Positions 9,370 through 18,116 of a DNA stretch of 64,000 nt are shown one piece after another. The stretch comes from Ekhidna sp051379705 (GTDB taxonomy: Bacteria; Bacteroidota; Bacteroidia; Cytophagales; Cyclobacteriaceae). The position numbers and the translations under genes are program-made. The notes under the pieces are model-generated. The model saw only the letters and a program-made list of their open reading frames with translations. It was not told the DNA's origin and ran no database searches. The stretch spans positions 1,054,001 to 1,118,000 of the forward strand of contig NZ_CP179868.1 of the NCBI RefSeq assembly GCF_051379705.1, in the 5' to 3' direction. Numbering within the stretch: the first letter of the stretch is position 1; the number at the start of each line of letters is the position of its first letter.

Positions 9370-10259
9370 GTGTATTAAAAATCAATAAACTCACTAAGCG
9401 GTTCGGGAAGCTTACAGCGGTAGACCAGCTTGATTTGACTATCGAAAAAGGTCAGGTGTATGGTATTCTTGGACCGAATGGGAGTGGTAAGACAACAACC
9501 TTGGGTATGATCCTGGAAGTGGTTGCACCTACTAGCGGTGGCTTTGAATGGTTTGGCGGAATCAATAATGTTGAAGCACGTCAAAAGATTGGCTCTATAC
9601 TTGAAACGCCTTGTTTTTATAGCTACCTAACTGCTACTCAAAATCTTCGAATAGTTGCTCACATCAAGAATTGTGATACAAAAAGAATCGATGAAATCCT
9701 TAAACAAGTCAATCTCTACGAAAGGAGAAATGACAAGTTCAAAACTTACAGCTTGGGAATGAAACAACGGTTGTCGCTGGCAGCCGCCCTACTATCGGAC
9801 CCACCAGTGCTTATGCTGGATGAGCCTACTAACGGTTTAGACCCGGAAGGAATTGCTGAAGTGAGGCAATTGATCAGGGATATTGCTGCACAAGGCAAAA
9901 CAATTATCATGGCCAGCCACTTGCTGGATGAAGTTCAAAAGGTATGTACCGATTTCTGTATTCTTAGAAAAGGCGTCAAACTGCATGAAGGATCAGTCAG
10001 CGATATTCTAGGTGAGACCAATGCAGTTGAAATATCAGCAACTGATTTGGAAGCACTCAATCAGTCCATTCAAACATTTGATGGGCTAGAGAAAATCGAA
10101 AAACAGAATGGATCTTTAATGGCTTATTTAAAAGAAGGAAACTCGTCTGACCGCCTCAACCAATTCTGCTTTGACCAAGGCATTGCCCTGAATAAGCTAA
10201 TTCCTCAGTCCAAATCACTAGAACAAGAATTCTTAAAAATCTTAAAAGAAAATGATTAG
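9366..10259 (+). CDS. ABC transporter ATP-binding protein
   Basis: A 297-residue ATPase. It has Walker A GPNGSGKTT, the Q-loop region around LETPCFYSYLTATQNL, the signature variant YSLGMKQRL, Walker B LMLDEPTNGLDPEG and the switch His in MASHLLDEV. The C-terminal 85 residues form an accessory domain as in CcmA/NatA-type exporters. It is coupled to the DUF4252 gene by ATGA and overlaps the permease gene by 8 bases. Together with the permease it forms an ABC-2 type exporter whose substrate cannot be read from sequence. Confidence 0.93.
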   Translation: MSVLKINKLTKRFGKLTAVDQLDLTIEKGQVYGILGPNGSGKTTTLGMILEVVAPTSGGFEWFGGINNVEARQKIGSILETPCFYSYLTATQNLRIVAHIKNCDTKRIDEILKQVNLYERRNDKFKTYSLGMKQRLSLAAALLSDPPVLMLDEPTNGLDPEGIAEVRQLIRDIAAQGKTIIMASHLLDEVQKVCTDFCILRKGVKLHEGSVSDILGETNAVEISATDLEALNQSIQTFDGLEKIEKQNGSLMAYLKEGNSSDRLNQFCFDQGIALNKLIPQSKSLEQEFLKILKEND

Positions 10260-11091
10260 AGCTTTTACACTTGAATGGCTGAAGCTGAAGCACTACAGGG
10301 TTTTTTGGATTCTGTTTGGACTTTATTTATTGGCACAATTGATCATTACCAACGGAGGCATCTTCTTCCTGGAATGGCTCAAAAGCAAAGGAGCAGATTT
10401 TGATGGGATCGATCCAACAATCCTTCCCATCTATGACTTCCCGGATATCTGGCAGAATTCAGTTTGGTTGGCTTCCTTCGTTAAGGTTCTCATATCCTTC
10501 ATCGTAATTGTATCGGTGAACAATGAACTCTCTTACAACACACTGAGACAAAACATTATTGATGGAATCAGCAAGCGGGAATTTCTGCTTTCCAAGCTCT
10601 CTTTGATCCTTTTCCTTGCTGGTGTTTGCACGCTTGTACTCTTTGGATCTGGGCTGATAGCTGGGCTGATATATTCCCACGTCACAGACCTGAAATACAT
10701 TTTTGCAGACTTTGAATTTCTCCTGGCATACTTTCTACAGCTTGTAGTGTTTTGCTTGTTTGCATTCAGCTTGGCAATGATCATCAAGAAGGCGGGCTTT
10801 GCTATCGTGATAACCATGCTCTACAGCCTGGTTTTTGAGCCGATAGTAACTTCTATTCTGGAGTTTGCTCCATTCGCCAGAGATTACACAGCAGGAATAG
10901 TGAAATTTTTCCCTATCTATTCAATAGAAAAACTTTGCGGAAAAGTTTACGAAAGCCCTTTTGCACGCTACTTATTCCAAGAAATTAAAGATTCAGTATA
11001 CTGGTATGAATGGCTGATTGCGCTAGGCTGGGGGGCACTTTTCATGCTTTTTATTACCTGGATTCTTAACAAGAGAGATTTAAAAGCCTAA
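10252..11091 (+). CDS. ABC-2 type transporter permease
   Basis: A 279-residue membrane protein with about six hydrophobic helices (near 16-36, 70-92, 115-140, 150-180, 185-205 and 250-272). The segment LSYNTLRQNIIDGISKREFL, just after the second helix, is typical of ABC-2 permeases. Its start overlaps the ATPase gene, so the two form one transporter. A strong terminator follows 45 bases after the stop and closes the transcription unit that starts near 7299 or 8878. Confidence 0.88.
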   Translation: MIRAFTLEWLKLKHYRVFWILFGLYLLAQLIITNGGIFFLEWLKSKGADFDGIDPTILPIYDFPDIWQNSVWLASFVKVLISFIVIVSVNNELSYNTLRQNIIDGISKREFLLSKLSLILFLAGVCTLVLFGSGLIAGLIYSHVTDLKYIFADFEFLLAYFLQLVVFCLFAFSLAMIIKKAGFAIVITMLYSLVFEPIVTSILEFAPFARDYTAGIVKFFPIYSIEKLCGKVYESPFARYLFQEIKDSVYWYEWLIALGWGALFMLFITWILNKRDLKA

Positions 11092-11136
11092 ACGATAGAT
11101 TTCAGCATTTCAACTAATTTCTAAGTCAACTTAGCT

Positions 11137-11165
11137 AAAACCCTGATACTAAGTCAGGGTTTTTC
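11137..11165 (+). terminator. Rho-independent terminator after the ABC exporter
   Basis: AAAACCCTGA (11137-11146) pairs perfectly with TCAGGGTTTT (11154-11163) around a 7-base loop, followed by more T. Confidence 0.9.
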
Positions 11166-11201
11166 TCGTTTTTTGTGTTGTATAGAATAAAGAAAGCAGT
11201 T

Positions 11202-11534
11202 ATGATAAAGTTTGTGTCAATCCTCGTGTCGGTATTCTCATTCAACTTCGTTGTATCGTACAGTACCGCAGATCAGCCATCTGATGTAGCACTCGAATTT
11301 AGCGACAAAGCAGTAGCCGTAGAAAGCGGTCAGCCTGTATTCACTAAAGGAACCAAAGTTTGGTTAACAAATCCCCAGAAGCAGGAAATAAAACTTTACC
11401 TGAACGAGGAAGTAAAAGAAATTAATGGTGTCAAGGTCGATTTATCAAAAATCACAAACCTTAGTGAAGGCACCTATACGGTTGTTGTAAATACGGTTAC
11501 CGAAGAGAAAATATTCGGTTTTACGATACAATAG
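11202..11534 (+). CDS. Small secreted protein of unknown function
   Basis: ATG 11202 is preferred over the in-frame start 9 codons upstream because it begins a signal peptide (MIKFVSILVSVFSFNFVVSY). The product is 110 residues. The mature part is rich in beta-branched residues and could form one small beta-sandwich: VWLTNPQKQEIKLYLNEE, then LSEGTYTVVVNTVTEEKIFG, which resembles the end of a C-terminal sorting-like or Ig-like strand pattern. I do not recognise the family. It stands alone between two terminators. Confidence 0.6.
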   Translation: MIKFVSILVSVFSFNFVVSYSTADQPSDVALEFSDKAVAVESGQPVFTKGTKVWLTNPQKQEIKLYLNEEVKEINGVKVDLSKITNLSEGTYTVVVNTVTEEKIFGFTIQ

Positions 11535-11566
11535 CCAAAAAATTTAGGTTAGGTTTTTAAGAGTAA

Positions 11567-11597
11567 AAACGTGTCTCAAACTTTGGGATGCGTTTTT
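11567..11597. terminator. Bidirectional terminator between convergent genes
   Basis: AACGTGTCTCAAA and TTTGGGATGCGTT form an almost continuous stem with several G-U pairs. A T-run lies on the right for + transcription and an A-run on the left acts as a T-run for - transcription. It sits between the + secreted-protein gene and the - LysE gene. Confidence 0.75.
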
Positions 11598-12218
11598 TTA
11601 TGCATAGTTCCTTAGAAGGAAATACAAAATCTGAAAGGTGAAAAGCACAAGAATTATTGCAACCGTCCTGTTCATGTTTCGAACAAATCTCACTGTAATC
11701 AAATGTTTTAATCGGTGAGCCACGAATGCCTTGCCTACGTCCATACTAAAAATGGTTATTAACATTCCTCCAAAAAATTGGATCTGCTGATTGAACCCAT
11801 ACTCAAAGTTGATAGCTATCGCACTAACCCAGGTAGCCCAAGAAACGATAATAAACGGGTTTAGTCCGTTGAGAAGCAAGCCCTTAGCGAACTGTTTAGC
11901 AAAATTTGAATCGTTCACCATTGCAGTCTCATTTTGAATTTTTGGTGTTTTAAACCAAGAATAAAGACCATATGCTCCAAGCATAATTGCCCCAAAAATC
12001 CCCATCCAAAATTTAAAATCATCTGTTTCCAATGCCTTAGACATCCCAAACAAGACGATTATCACATAGAAAACATCGCTTGTAGATATTCCGACTGCAA
12101 GGAATATTGCCTTCTTTAAGCCTTGTTGAATACTTGTTTGGATAAGTGCAAAAAATGCCGGTCCGATCGCAAAAAGAAAGATGAGGCCGAAAATCAGTCC
12201 GTTTATTATTGGTGGCAT
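11598..12218 (-). CDS. LysE/RhtB family amino-acid exporter
   Basis: A 206-residue membrane protein. The N-terminus GLIFGLIFLFAIGPAFFALI is the typical first helix of LysE-type exporters, with the G-x-x-x-x-P pattern, and about five more hydrophobic helices follow. The family exports amino acids or related small molecules. The start codon directly abuts the stop of the GH3 gene (12219), so the two are cotranscribed. The substrate is unknown; GH3 enzymes conjugate acyl groups to amino acids, which makes a shared amino-acid-related role conceivable, but that is speculative. Confidence 0.85.
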   Translation of the reverse strand: MPPIINGLIFGLIFLFAIGPAFFALIQTSIQQGLKKAIFLAVGISTSDVFYVIIVLFGMSKALETDDFKFWMGIFGAIMLGAYGLYSWFKTPKIQNETAMVNDSNFAKQFAKGLLLNGLNPFIIVSWATWVSAIAINFEYGFNQQIQFFGGMLITIFSMDVGKAFVAHRLKHLITVRFVRNMNRTVAIILVLFTFQILYFLLRNYA

Positions 12219-13772
12219 TTAGTTAGTCCCTGTATTTTGTTCGTCTAGAAAATTTCTCCAAAGTTGTGCCTTTTCTTTCTTAAGTACACGAGGAAATTTA
12301 TTTTGACTCCCAACTTTTCCTTGAGATTCCATCCAATTGTAAAAAATCTGGGTTGGCAGGATGCTTACTTTGACTTCTTTGAGGGCAGATCCTCGCTCTA
12401 CTTTGTAGTCGTCATTGAGCTCCATTAAATGATAATCTATTCGCTCACAAAGAAGTTTTTTATCCACTTCATCGTCTGTGCCTATGTACCAGCGATGTGC
12501 AAACAGACTTCCAGATCTATCCCCCAAGAGCGTAAATTCCCGAATGTCAATTTTCATTTCTTCCTCCACCAATTCTATTGCCTTATTCATATTATCAAGG
12601 CTCAAGTGCTCACCGCATAAACTCATGAAAAGTTTGGTCCTTCCTGTTATCATAATCTCACTTTCCTCGACCGAAACAAATTTTATCACATCGCCAATCA
12701 TATATCTCCAGGCTCCTGCATTTGTAGTTATTAATAATGCATACTCTTTGTTTTCCTTTACCTCGTCAATCTTCAAAGTTTCAGCATCCTCTTTTATCTT
12801 TCCATCTTCATCAAAGTTGGATTCAGTAAAAGGTACAAACTCGTAAAAAATTCCATTGTTTAGCACCAATCTCATGGATCTTCTATTAGGATAAGCCTGA
12901 AAAGCAAGAAATCCTTCAGATGCTAAATAGGTCTCCATGTAATTCAATGGCCTACTCAAAAGCTTTTCAAATCCACGTTTATATGGCTCAAATGACACAC
13001 CACCATGAACGAAGATTTGAAGGTTTGGCCAGATATCATGTATCGTTTTGACTTTATACTTCTCTATGATCTGTTCCATCAAGATCTGGAGCCATGCAGG
13101 AACTCCGACAATTATTCCAATGTCCCAATCAGGAGCCTTCTTTACTATTTCATCGAGCTTGTCATGCCAATCTTTTGTCTTGGCTATCCTTTTCCCGGGC
13201 TTATAAAAGTGCTGAAACCAAAACGGAATTTGTGCCGCTGTAATTCCGCTCAAATCGCCTTCAAAATAATGACCACTTCTTTTCAGATCTGTGCTACCTC
13301 CAAGCATTAAAATACCTTTCGAAAATAGCGATGCAGGCAAATCATACTTGCTCATAGTCAAAATCTGTCTCATTGAAGTCTTCCTGATTGACTTCACCAT
13401 GTCTCGTGTAATTGGGATATATTTTGAAGAAGCTCCGGAAGTTCCTGAACTGAGCGCAAAGTATTTGATCTTCCCGGGCCAACACACATCTCCCTGACCC
13501 TCTTTGGCCATATGCCACCAATTTTGATAAATTTTATCATAATCATGGATCGGGACATTTGCCGCAAAAGATTCGTAAAAGTCATCCTTCCCACTCTTAA
13601 AGGAGGTAAGAATACCATCAAAAGAATGAGTCTGACCAAACTTAGTAGTCTGACATTGTATCAGTAAATTTCTTAGCTCTTGCTTCTGTAATTCAAGTGG
13701 TGAAGTATATAGTTGCTCCAAACTTTCGCGCAACATGATTCCCTTCTTGAGTAATGTCCCTAAAATTGCCAT
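12219..13772 (-). CDS. GH3-family acyl-adenylate/amido-synthetase-like protein
   Basis: A 517-residue protein of the GH3 (auxin-responsive promoter) family, within the ANL adenylating-enzyme fold. Visible motifs are the ATP-loop YFALSSGTSGASSKYIPI (near 107-125), YLASEGFLAFQ (near 280) and NAGAWRYMIGDVIKFV (near 353-370), followed by TGRTKLFMSLCGEHLS. Plant members couple acyl acids to amino acids; bacterial members are common in Bacteroidota with no established substrate. It is the first gene of a two-gene unit with the LysE-type exporter and is divergent from yggS. Confidence 0.9.
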   Translation of the reverse strand: MAILGTLLKKGIMLRESLEQLYTSPLELQKQELRNLLIQCQTTKFGQTHSFDGILTSFKSGKDDFYESFAANVPIHDYDKIYQNWWHMAKEGQGDVCWPGKIKYFALSSGTSGASSKYIPITRDMVKSIRKTSMRQILTMSKYDLPASLFSKGILMLGGSTDLKRSGHYFEGDLSGITAAQIPFWFQHFYKPGKRIAKTKDWHDKLDEIVKKAPDWDIGIIVGVPAWLQILMEQIIEKYKVKTIHDIWPNLQIFVHGGVSFEPYKRGFEKLLSRPLNYMETYLASEGFLAFQAYPNRRSMRLVLNNGIFYEFVPFTESNFDEDGKIKEDAETLKIDEVKENKEYALLITTNAGAWRYMIGDVIKFVSVEESEIMITGRTKLFMSLCGEHLSLDNMNKAIELVEEEMKIDIREFTLLGDRSGSLFAHRWYIGTDDEVDKKLLCERIDYHLMELNDDYKVERGSALKEVKVSILPTQIFYNWMESQGKVGSQNKFPRVLKKEKAQLWRNFLDEQNTGTN

Positions 13773-13832
13773 TCAAATCAATTGAAACTTATTCTTTAGC
13801 TTTCAAATTTACGGATTGTAAAAGAGACAATA

Positions 13833-14501
13833 ATGAGTGAAATATCAAATCGCATAAAAGAATTAAAAGAAACTTTACCTGAGACCTGTACACTAGTCGC
13901 AGTAAGCAAAACCAAGCCTAACTCTGATATCTTGGAAGCTTATGAGGCTGGCCATTTGGATTTTGGTGAAAATAAGGTTCAGGAACTCACTCAAAAGGCA
14001 GAGGAACTCCCAAATGACATTAAATGGCACATGATTGGGCACTTACAGCGCAACAAGGTCAAGTACATCGCTTCTTTTGTTCACTTAATTCACGGAGTAG
14101 ACTCTTTAAAATTGCTGAAAGAAATAAACAAGCAAGGGAAAAAAGTGGGTCGAGTAATTGACTGCCTCTTACAAATCCACATTGCGGAAGAGGATACCAA
14201 GTTTGGATTAAGTAACGAAGAACTATTTGAAATTCTAAATGGTGAACCTCTTAAAGAAATGGTCAACATTCGTATAGTTGGGTTAATGGGGATGGCCACC
14301 AACACGGATGATGAGGATCAGGTAAGGAAGGAATTCAAAAATTTAAAACAGCTTTTTGATAAAGCAAAAAATTCTGATCACACTAATGTCAAAATGAACA
14401 TTCTATCCATCGGAATGAGCGGAGATTATAAACTCGCGCTGGATGAGGGTAGTAGTATGATCAGAATCGGAAGTGCCATCTTTGGCGCCAGAAATTATTA
14501 A
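13833..14501 (+). CDS. yggS: YggS/PROSC family PLP-binding protein
   Basis: A 222-residue single-domain protein with the fold of alanine racemase's N-terminal barrel. The PLP lysine is expected at K26 in AVSKTKP. FGENKVQEL, WHMIGHLQRNK and the end LSIGMSGDYKLALDEGSSMI with IRIGSAIFG are family hallmarks. Members help keep pyridoxal phosphate levels balanced. The 3' end overlaps the convergent DUF1573 gene by 4 bases; yggS next to DUF1573 is common in Bacteroidota. Confidence 0.95.
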   Translation: MSEISNRIKELKETLPETCTLVAVSKTKPNSDILEAYEAGHLDFGENKVQELTQKAEELPNDIKWHMIGHLQRNKVKYIASFVHLIHGVDSLKLLKEINKQGKKVGRVIDCLLQIHIAEEDTKFGLSNEELFEILNGEPLKEMVNIRIVGLMGMATNTDDEDQVRKEFKNLKQLFDKAKNSDHTNVKMNILSIGMSGDYKLALDEGSSMIRIGSAIFGARNY

Positions 14502-14902
14502 TTATTCGGATCTGGAGGCATTACATTGGTAACAATCTTCACGCGTTCAGGGTTGTTAACTGCGTTAGACATAACAGTAATTACTTTGTTTTGCATCCCC
14601 ATTTTTCCAGCACTGTTAAATACAACCTTTAAACGGGCTGTTGTTCCAGGCGCAATGGGTTCTCTTGGCCACTCTGGGGCTGTACAGCCACATGTTGTCC
14701 TTACATCCGACAAAATCAATGGCTCATTACCTGTATTTTCAAATTCGAATACATGCTCAACTCTCTCTCCTTGAGTGATTTCACCAAAATCGAACGACTT
14801 TTCAGAAAAGGAAATCTTAGGACCAGTCATTGGCTCCTCTCCTTCTTGGGCGGTTGCAAAAAAAGCAAAACCTACCAACAGCAACGATGCTAAATATTTC
14901 AT
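14498..14902 (-). CDS. DUF1573 secreted protein
   Basis: A 134-residue protein with a signal peptide (MKYLASLLLVGFAFFATAQ). One DUF1573 domain follows: FDFGEITQGERVEHVFEFEN, TGNEPLILSDVRTTCGCTAP and the C-terminal Ig-like strands through NPERVKIVTNV. The conserved TCGCT cysteine pair is present. DUF1573 forms an Ig/ASPM-like beta-sandwich in the periplasm or outer membrane; its role is not established. It is convergent with yggS and divergent from a NUDIX gene. Confidence 0.9.
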   Translation of the reverse strand: MKYLASLLLVGFAFFATAQEGEEPMTGPKISFSEKSFDFGEITQGERVEHVFEFENTGNEPLILSDVRTTCGCTAPEWPREPIAPGTTARLKVVFNSAGKMGMQNKVITVMSNAVNNPERVKIVTNVMPPDPNN

Positions 14903-14961
14903 ATCTAAATTTAGTTTATTGTAGTTCTAATGATGTCAAAGTTAACGAACATACCATTGAA

Positions 14962-15453
14962 ATGTTAAACGAAAATGAGTTGTCGAATCCTTTTGGAGGG
15001 AAAGTTAGGGTGCGTGTAGGTGGACTTTTGGTTGAAAACAGTAAAATTTTACTATTAAAACATCAAAACATTGGGCCAGAAGGCTACTTGTGGTCTCCTC
15101 CGGGCGGAGGAGTGGAATTTGGTGAAAGTCTACACGAAGCGCTCAAAAAAGAATTTCTTGAGGAAACTAATTTAAATATCAACGTCGGTGAATATTTATT
15201 TACCAATGAATTTATTAGAAAACCCTATCATGCAATTGAATTGTTCTTCCTAGTAAAACGTACTTCAGGAACTTTAAAGTTGGGTTACGATCCAGAATTA
15301 GCTGAAAATCAGCAAATGCTGACCGATGCAAAATTCTTTTCCGCCAAGGAAATAGAGACAATTCCCACAGCTGCCATTCATAATGTGTTTAATACCGCTG
15401 GTGCAAGACATAAAATTACCGATCTTAGGGGTTTGTTTACTTTTAAGCATTAA
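14962..15453 (+). CDS. NUDIX hydrolase
   Basis: I chose ATG 14962 (MLNENELSNPFGGKVRVRVG); the frame is open further upstream, but that part overlaps the signal-peptide region of the divergent DUF1573 gene. The 163-residue product has a NUDIX box at about 53-75, GGGVEFGESLHEALKKEFLE followed by ETNL. The usual R of REuxEE is K and the usual G after EE-x is N, so the box is slightly atypical, but the catalytic glutamates are kept. It resembles ADP-ribose or nucleotide-sugar pyrophosphatases; the substrate is unknown. Confidence 0.88.
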   Translation: MLNENELSNPFGGKVRVRVGGLLVENSKILLLKHQNIGPEGYLWSPPGGGVEFGESLHEALKKEFLEETNLNINVGEYLFTNEFIRKPYHAIELFFLVKRTSGTLKLGYDPELAENQQMLTDAKFFSAKEIETIPTAAIHNVFNTAGARHKITDLRGLFTFKH

Positions 15454-15526
15454 TAGTATCTGGTGCTTCAAGAATCACCATTAAATATTTATAATTGCAA
15501 AAACCTAGCGAAAAAGAAATTTAGCA

Positions 15527-16120
15527 ATGAGTAAAACGAAAATTGTTTCTGTGGTCATGCTCGTAGTGTGGGTGTCACTGGCCGTATTTTTAGTATACAG
15601 TATCAAGTCATCTATTGATGAAGCCGCGCGAATCGAAAACGCAGAAGCCCGAATCATCGAACAACTGAAGATGATCAGAGAAGCCGAGATTGCATATATG
15701 TCTGTGAATGGACAGTATACAAGCGATTGGGATAAACTACTAGCATTCATCGATACAGGAAAATTTTACCTGACAGAACGTAGTGAGACAATTATCCCAC
15801 AGCCTTATGGAAAAGATAGCATCTATGTTGAAATAGATACTTTAGGTACCAAGGCGGTAATTGATTCACTCTTTGGAAATAACAAGTGGCCAAGGTTTAA
15901 TTTGGCATCCTTACCTTACGTTCCGGACACTGCGCCAGCTGTTAAGTTCGACGTTTGGGCGGATAAAATCTTAAAAGCCGGTCTCTTGGTAAATGCGATT
16001 GAGGTGAAAAACCCAAGACCAGTAGATCCTACCAGAGACGAAGAAAGTGAATATAATACCAGAAAGCCTCTAAGATTTGGATCGCGAACAAGCGTGACCA
16101 CAGCAGGTAACTGGGAATAA
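15527..16120 (+). CDS. Single-pass membrane protein, pilin-like N-terminus, unknown function
   Basis: A 197-residue protein. Residues 6-26 form a membrane helix (IVSVVMLVVWVSLAVFLVYS). It is followed by a helical stretch and IREAEIAYMSVNGQYTSDWD, a pattern that resembles the alpha-helix plus loop of type II secretion pseudopilins, although no prepilin cleavage site is evident. The remainder is soluble with no recognised domain. It lies 6 bases upstream of the DUF3822 gene and near coaD, a placement seen in other Bacteroidota, suggesting a conserved envelope role that I cannot name. Confidence 0.75.
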   Translation: MSKTKIVSVVMLVVWVSLAVFLVYSIKSSIDEAARIENAEARIIEQLKMIREAEIAYMSVNGQYTSDWDKLLAFIDTGKFYLTERSETIIPQPYGKDSIYVEIDTLGTKAVIDSLFGNNKWPRFNLASLPYVPDTAPAVKFDVWADKILKAGLLVNAIEVKNPRPVDPTRDEESEYNTRKPLRFGSRTSVTTAGNWE

Positions 16121-16126
16121 AATATT

Positions 16127-17017
16127 TTGATTGCGCAAGACACATCGACCTATAAGCTGATTAAGCGAGTAAAGGATACCAAGTTTACAATTGATGAACT
16201 TGATCATTACTCGCTTATCATGCAGGTTGGAATTTATGACTTGCAATTTGCGGTAGTAGACGCCCAGGACAATGTTGTCATGGGTCTTGAGGATTATCGG
16301 CTCGAAGGAATCAAAACGGTCAACGGTCGCCTTAGACTGATCAAGGATATCCTTGATAATCACGAATATCTCACTGCAGGTTTTTGGAAAGATGTGAAGC
16401 TGTGCCTCAAGTCACACAAGTTTTCTATGGTTCCGTCCGGTATGTTTGTCCAGGAAGCAGCAGCAGACTACCTCGCGCTCAATAGTGAGATTAAGACCGC
16501 TTTCGAAGAGGTTAATTACTACAAACAGGTTGCCGTCGATTCTGTAAATGTATTTGCCGCCGAAACTAAACTCTGTAGATGGATTGAATCGATCTATAAA
16601 AAGAAAAAAGTACATATTATCCATCAGGGAAGTGCCCTTATTGAAGGCTTTTTAAAACATGCAGATCATATAGATGAGAAAAGCATGTATGTCTACATCG
16701 ATCGAGGCATTATGCATATAGTAGCCACCGAAGGCAAAAAACTCCTGTACTATAATCAGTTTGCGGCTAGAAAGAAACAAGACTATCTCAAATACATCAT
16801 GCTTGTTTTCAATGAACTAGGCATGAGCGGGAAGGATAGTCACGTATTTCTTTGGGGCTTTATTAAACCCGCCTCTGAGGAAATGTCACTATTAAAAAAA
16901 TACATTCGTAATATCTCTTTTGGCTCCAAGCCATCTTTTCTTCGGTTTAGTTACCTCTATGATGAGGTGGAAGATCATCAGTACTTTGATGTGCTGAGTG
17001 GGTATCTTTGTGTATAG
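16127..17017 (+). CDS. DUF3822 family protein
   Basis: The frame has no ATG near its beginning; TTG 16127, 6 bases after the previous stop, gives a 296-residue protein with a normal N-terminus (first in-frame ATG is 31 codons later). DUF3822 proteins have an actin-like ATPase-related fold. The part YVYIDRGIMHIVATEGKKLL (about 187-206) matches the phosphate-binding strand-turn-strand pattern. The gene sits directly before coaD, as is usual in Bacteroidota. The function of the family is unknown. Confidence 0.82.
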   Translation: MIAQDTSTYKLIKRVKDTKFTIDELDHYSLIMQVGIYDLQFAVVDAQDNVVMGLEDYRLEGIKTVNGRLRLIKDILDNHEYLTAGFWKDVKLCLKSHKFSMVPSGMFVQEAAADYLALNSEIKTAFEEVNYYKQVAVDSVNVFAAETKLCRWIESIYKKKKVHIIHQGSALIEGFLKHADHIDEKSMYVYIDRGIMHIVATEGKKLLYYNQFAARKKQDYLKYIMLVFNELGMSGKDSHVFLWGFIKPASEEMSLLKKYIRNISFGSKPSFLRFSYLYDEVEDHQYFDVLSGYLCV

Positions 17018-17053
17018 GACAATGAGCAAGCTCATTTAAATGACTTTAAACAA

Positions 17054-17506
17054 ATGAAAACGGCTATTTTTCCAGGTTCATTCGATCCATTCACCAAAGG
17101 ACATTTTGATATTGTAGAGCGCAGTTTAGATTTATTTGATCGCGTAATCATTGCCATTGGCCACAATACCTCTAAGAATAATCGCTACTTCGAACTAGAC
17201 TGGATGGTCGAAAAAATCAAGGAAGCATTTGCCGGAGAAGATCGTGTAGAAGTAGAAGTTTACGATGAGCTTACTGCTTCTCTTGCAAAGAAATGTAATG
17301 CCCAGTTTATGGTCCGCGGATTAAGAAACACCACAGACTTTGAATATGAGAATAGTATCTCTCAGATCAACCGCTATTTGAATGCTGATTTGGAAACCAT
17401 ATTTTTAATTACATCGCCGGAACTTGCACCAATCAGCTCCAGCATAATTCGCGAAGTACATCGTTATGGTGGAGACGTGAATCCTTTTTTACCCTATGAA
17501 GTGTAA
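17054..17506 (+). CDS. coaD: Phosphopantetheine adenylyltransferase
   Basis: A 150-residue enzyme that transfers AMP from ATP to 4'-phosphopantetheine, the penultimate step of coenzyme A synthesis. The nucleotidyltransferase motif is GSFDPFTKGH (residues 8-17, with TKGH as the T/HxGH signature). FMVRGLRNTTDFEYE (near 86-100) and the C-terminal ISSSIIREV (near 126) are family hallmarks. Length is close to the usual 155-160 residues. The 3' end overlaps the next gene by 11 bases. Confidence 0.97.
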   Translation: MKTAIFPGSFDPFTKGHFDIVERSLDLFDRVIIAIGHNTSKNNRYFELDWMVEKIKEAFAGEDRVEVEVYDELTASLAKKCNAQFMVRGLRNTTDFEYENSISQINRYLNADLETIFLITSPELAPISSSIIREVHRYGGDVNPFLPYEV

Positions 17507-18116
17507 GTTTCTCCTGCTTCTCATTTTTATTAGCCCGTTTGTTTTCTCCACAAAAGCCATTAGTCAAAGTTTTGAAGGCAGACTTGCCTATATAAACTAC
17601 CAAGTAATTGAGGGAGATACTATTACGTCATCTTATTTGAACTACTGGGTAAAGGAAGATTTGTATAAGCATGCAGGATATGTACCAAAAATGCCATTCG
17701 TTGATCTAGGCACGTTGTATGCCGATGCAGACAAAATGATCAAAACGAATGTCAATAATGCGGGTGAAGTTGACAGGACTCCGATAAATCTGGATTGGGA
17801 AGCACCAAGCTTAAAAGTAGAAGCTATGAATAAGGTTGATTCAATTTTAGGTTTTCAATGTCAACTTTGGAAACTCATAGATTTAGAATCCGAAAAAGTC
17901 ATATCCACATTATGGATAACTGAGGACATTAATAGTGAATATTTTGATCAATTAGTTGAATTGTTTGAATATAAAAACACTCTTTTTCCATGCATCGGAA
18001 TCAACGGATGGATACTCAGGCGGGTAGATTATCGTAGAGAAGGAAAGACATTTGTTACAGAGATTGAGGAAGTTGAGAGAATGAAACTCAATATTTCTGA
18101 AATGGTGGTTTACTAA
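17496..18116 (+). CDS. Secreted protein, possibly GLPGLI/DUF4412-like
   Basis: A 206-residue protein starting inside the end of coaD, which implies translational coupling. The N-terminus is a signal peptide (MKCKFLLLLIFISPFVFSTK up to about AISQ). The mature region begins SFEGRLAYINYQ and later has KVDSILGFQCQLWKLID and TLWITEDIN. That order of a starting beta-strand, a G-F-x-C turn and a short following strand resembles GLPGLI/DUF4412 proteins of Bacteroidota, but similarity is weak. No catalytic motif is visible. The stop overlaps the convergent NUDIX gene by 4 bases. Confidence 0.7.
   Translation: MKCKFLLLLIFISPFVFSTKAISQSFEGRLAYINYQVIEGDTITSSYLNYWVKEDLYKHAGYVPKMPFVDLGTLYADADKMIKTNVNNAGEVDRTPINLDWEAPSLKVEAMNKVDSILGFQCQLWKLIDLESEKVISTLWITEDINSEYFDQLVELFEYKNTLFPCIGINGWILRRVDYRREGKTFVTEIEEVERMKLNISEMVVY

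Noticed and set aside
14830..14961. Upstream extension of the NUDIX gene
   Set aside because: The extended frame overlaps the signal-peptide coding region and promoter of the divergent DUF1573 gene and has no NUDIX-family features.
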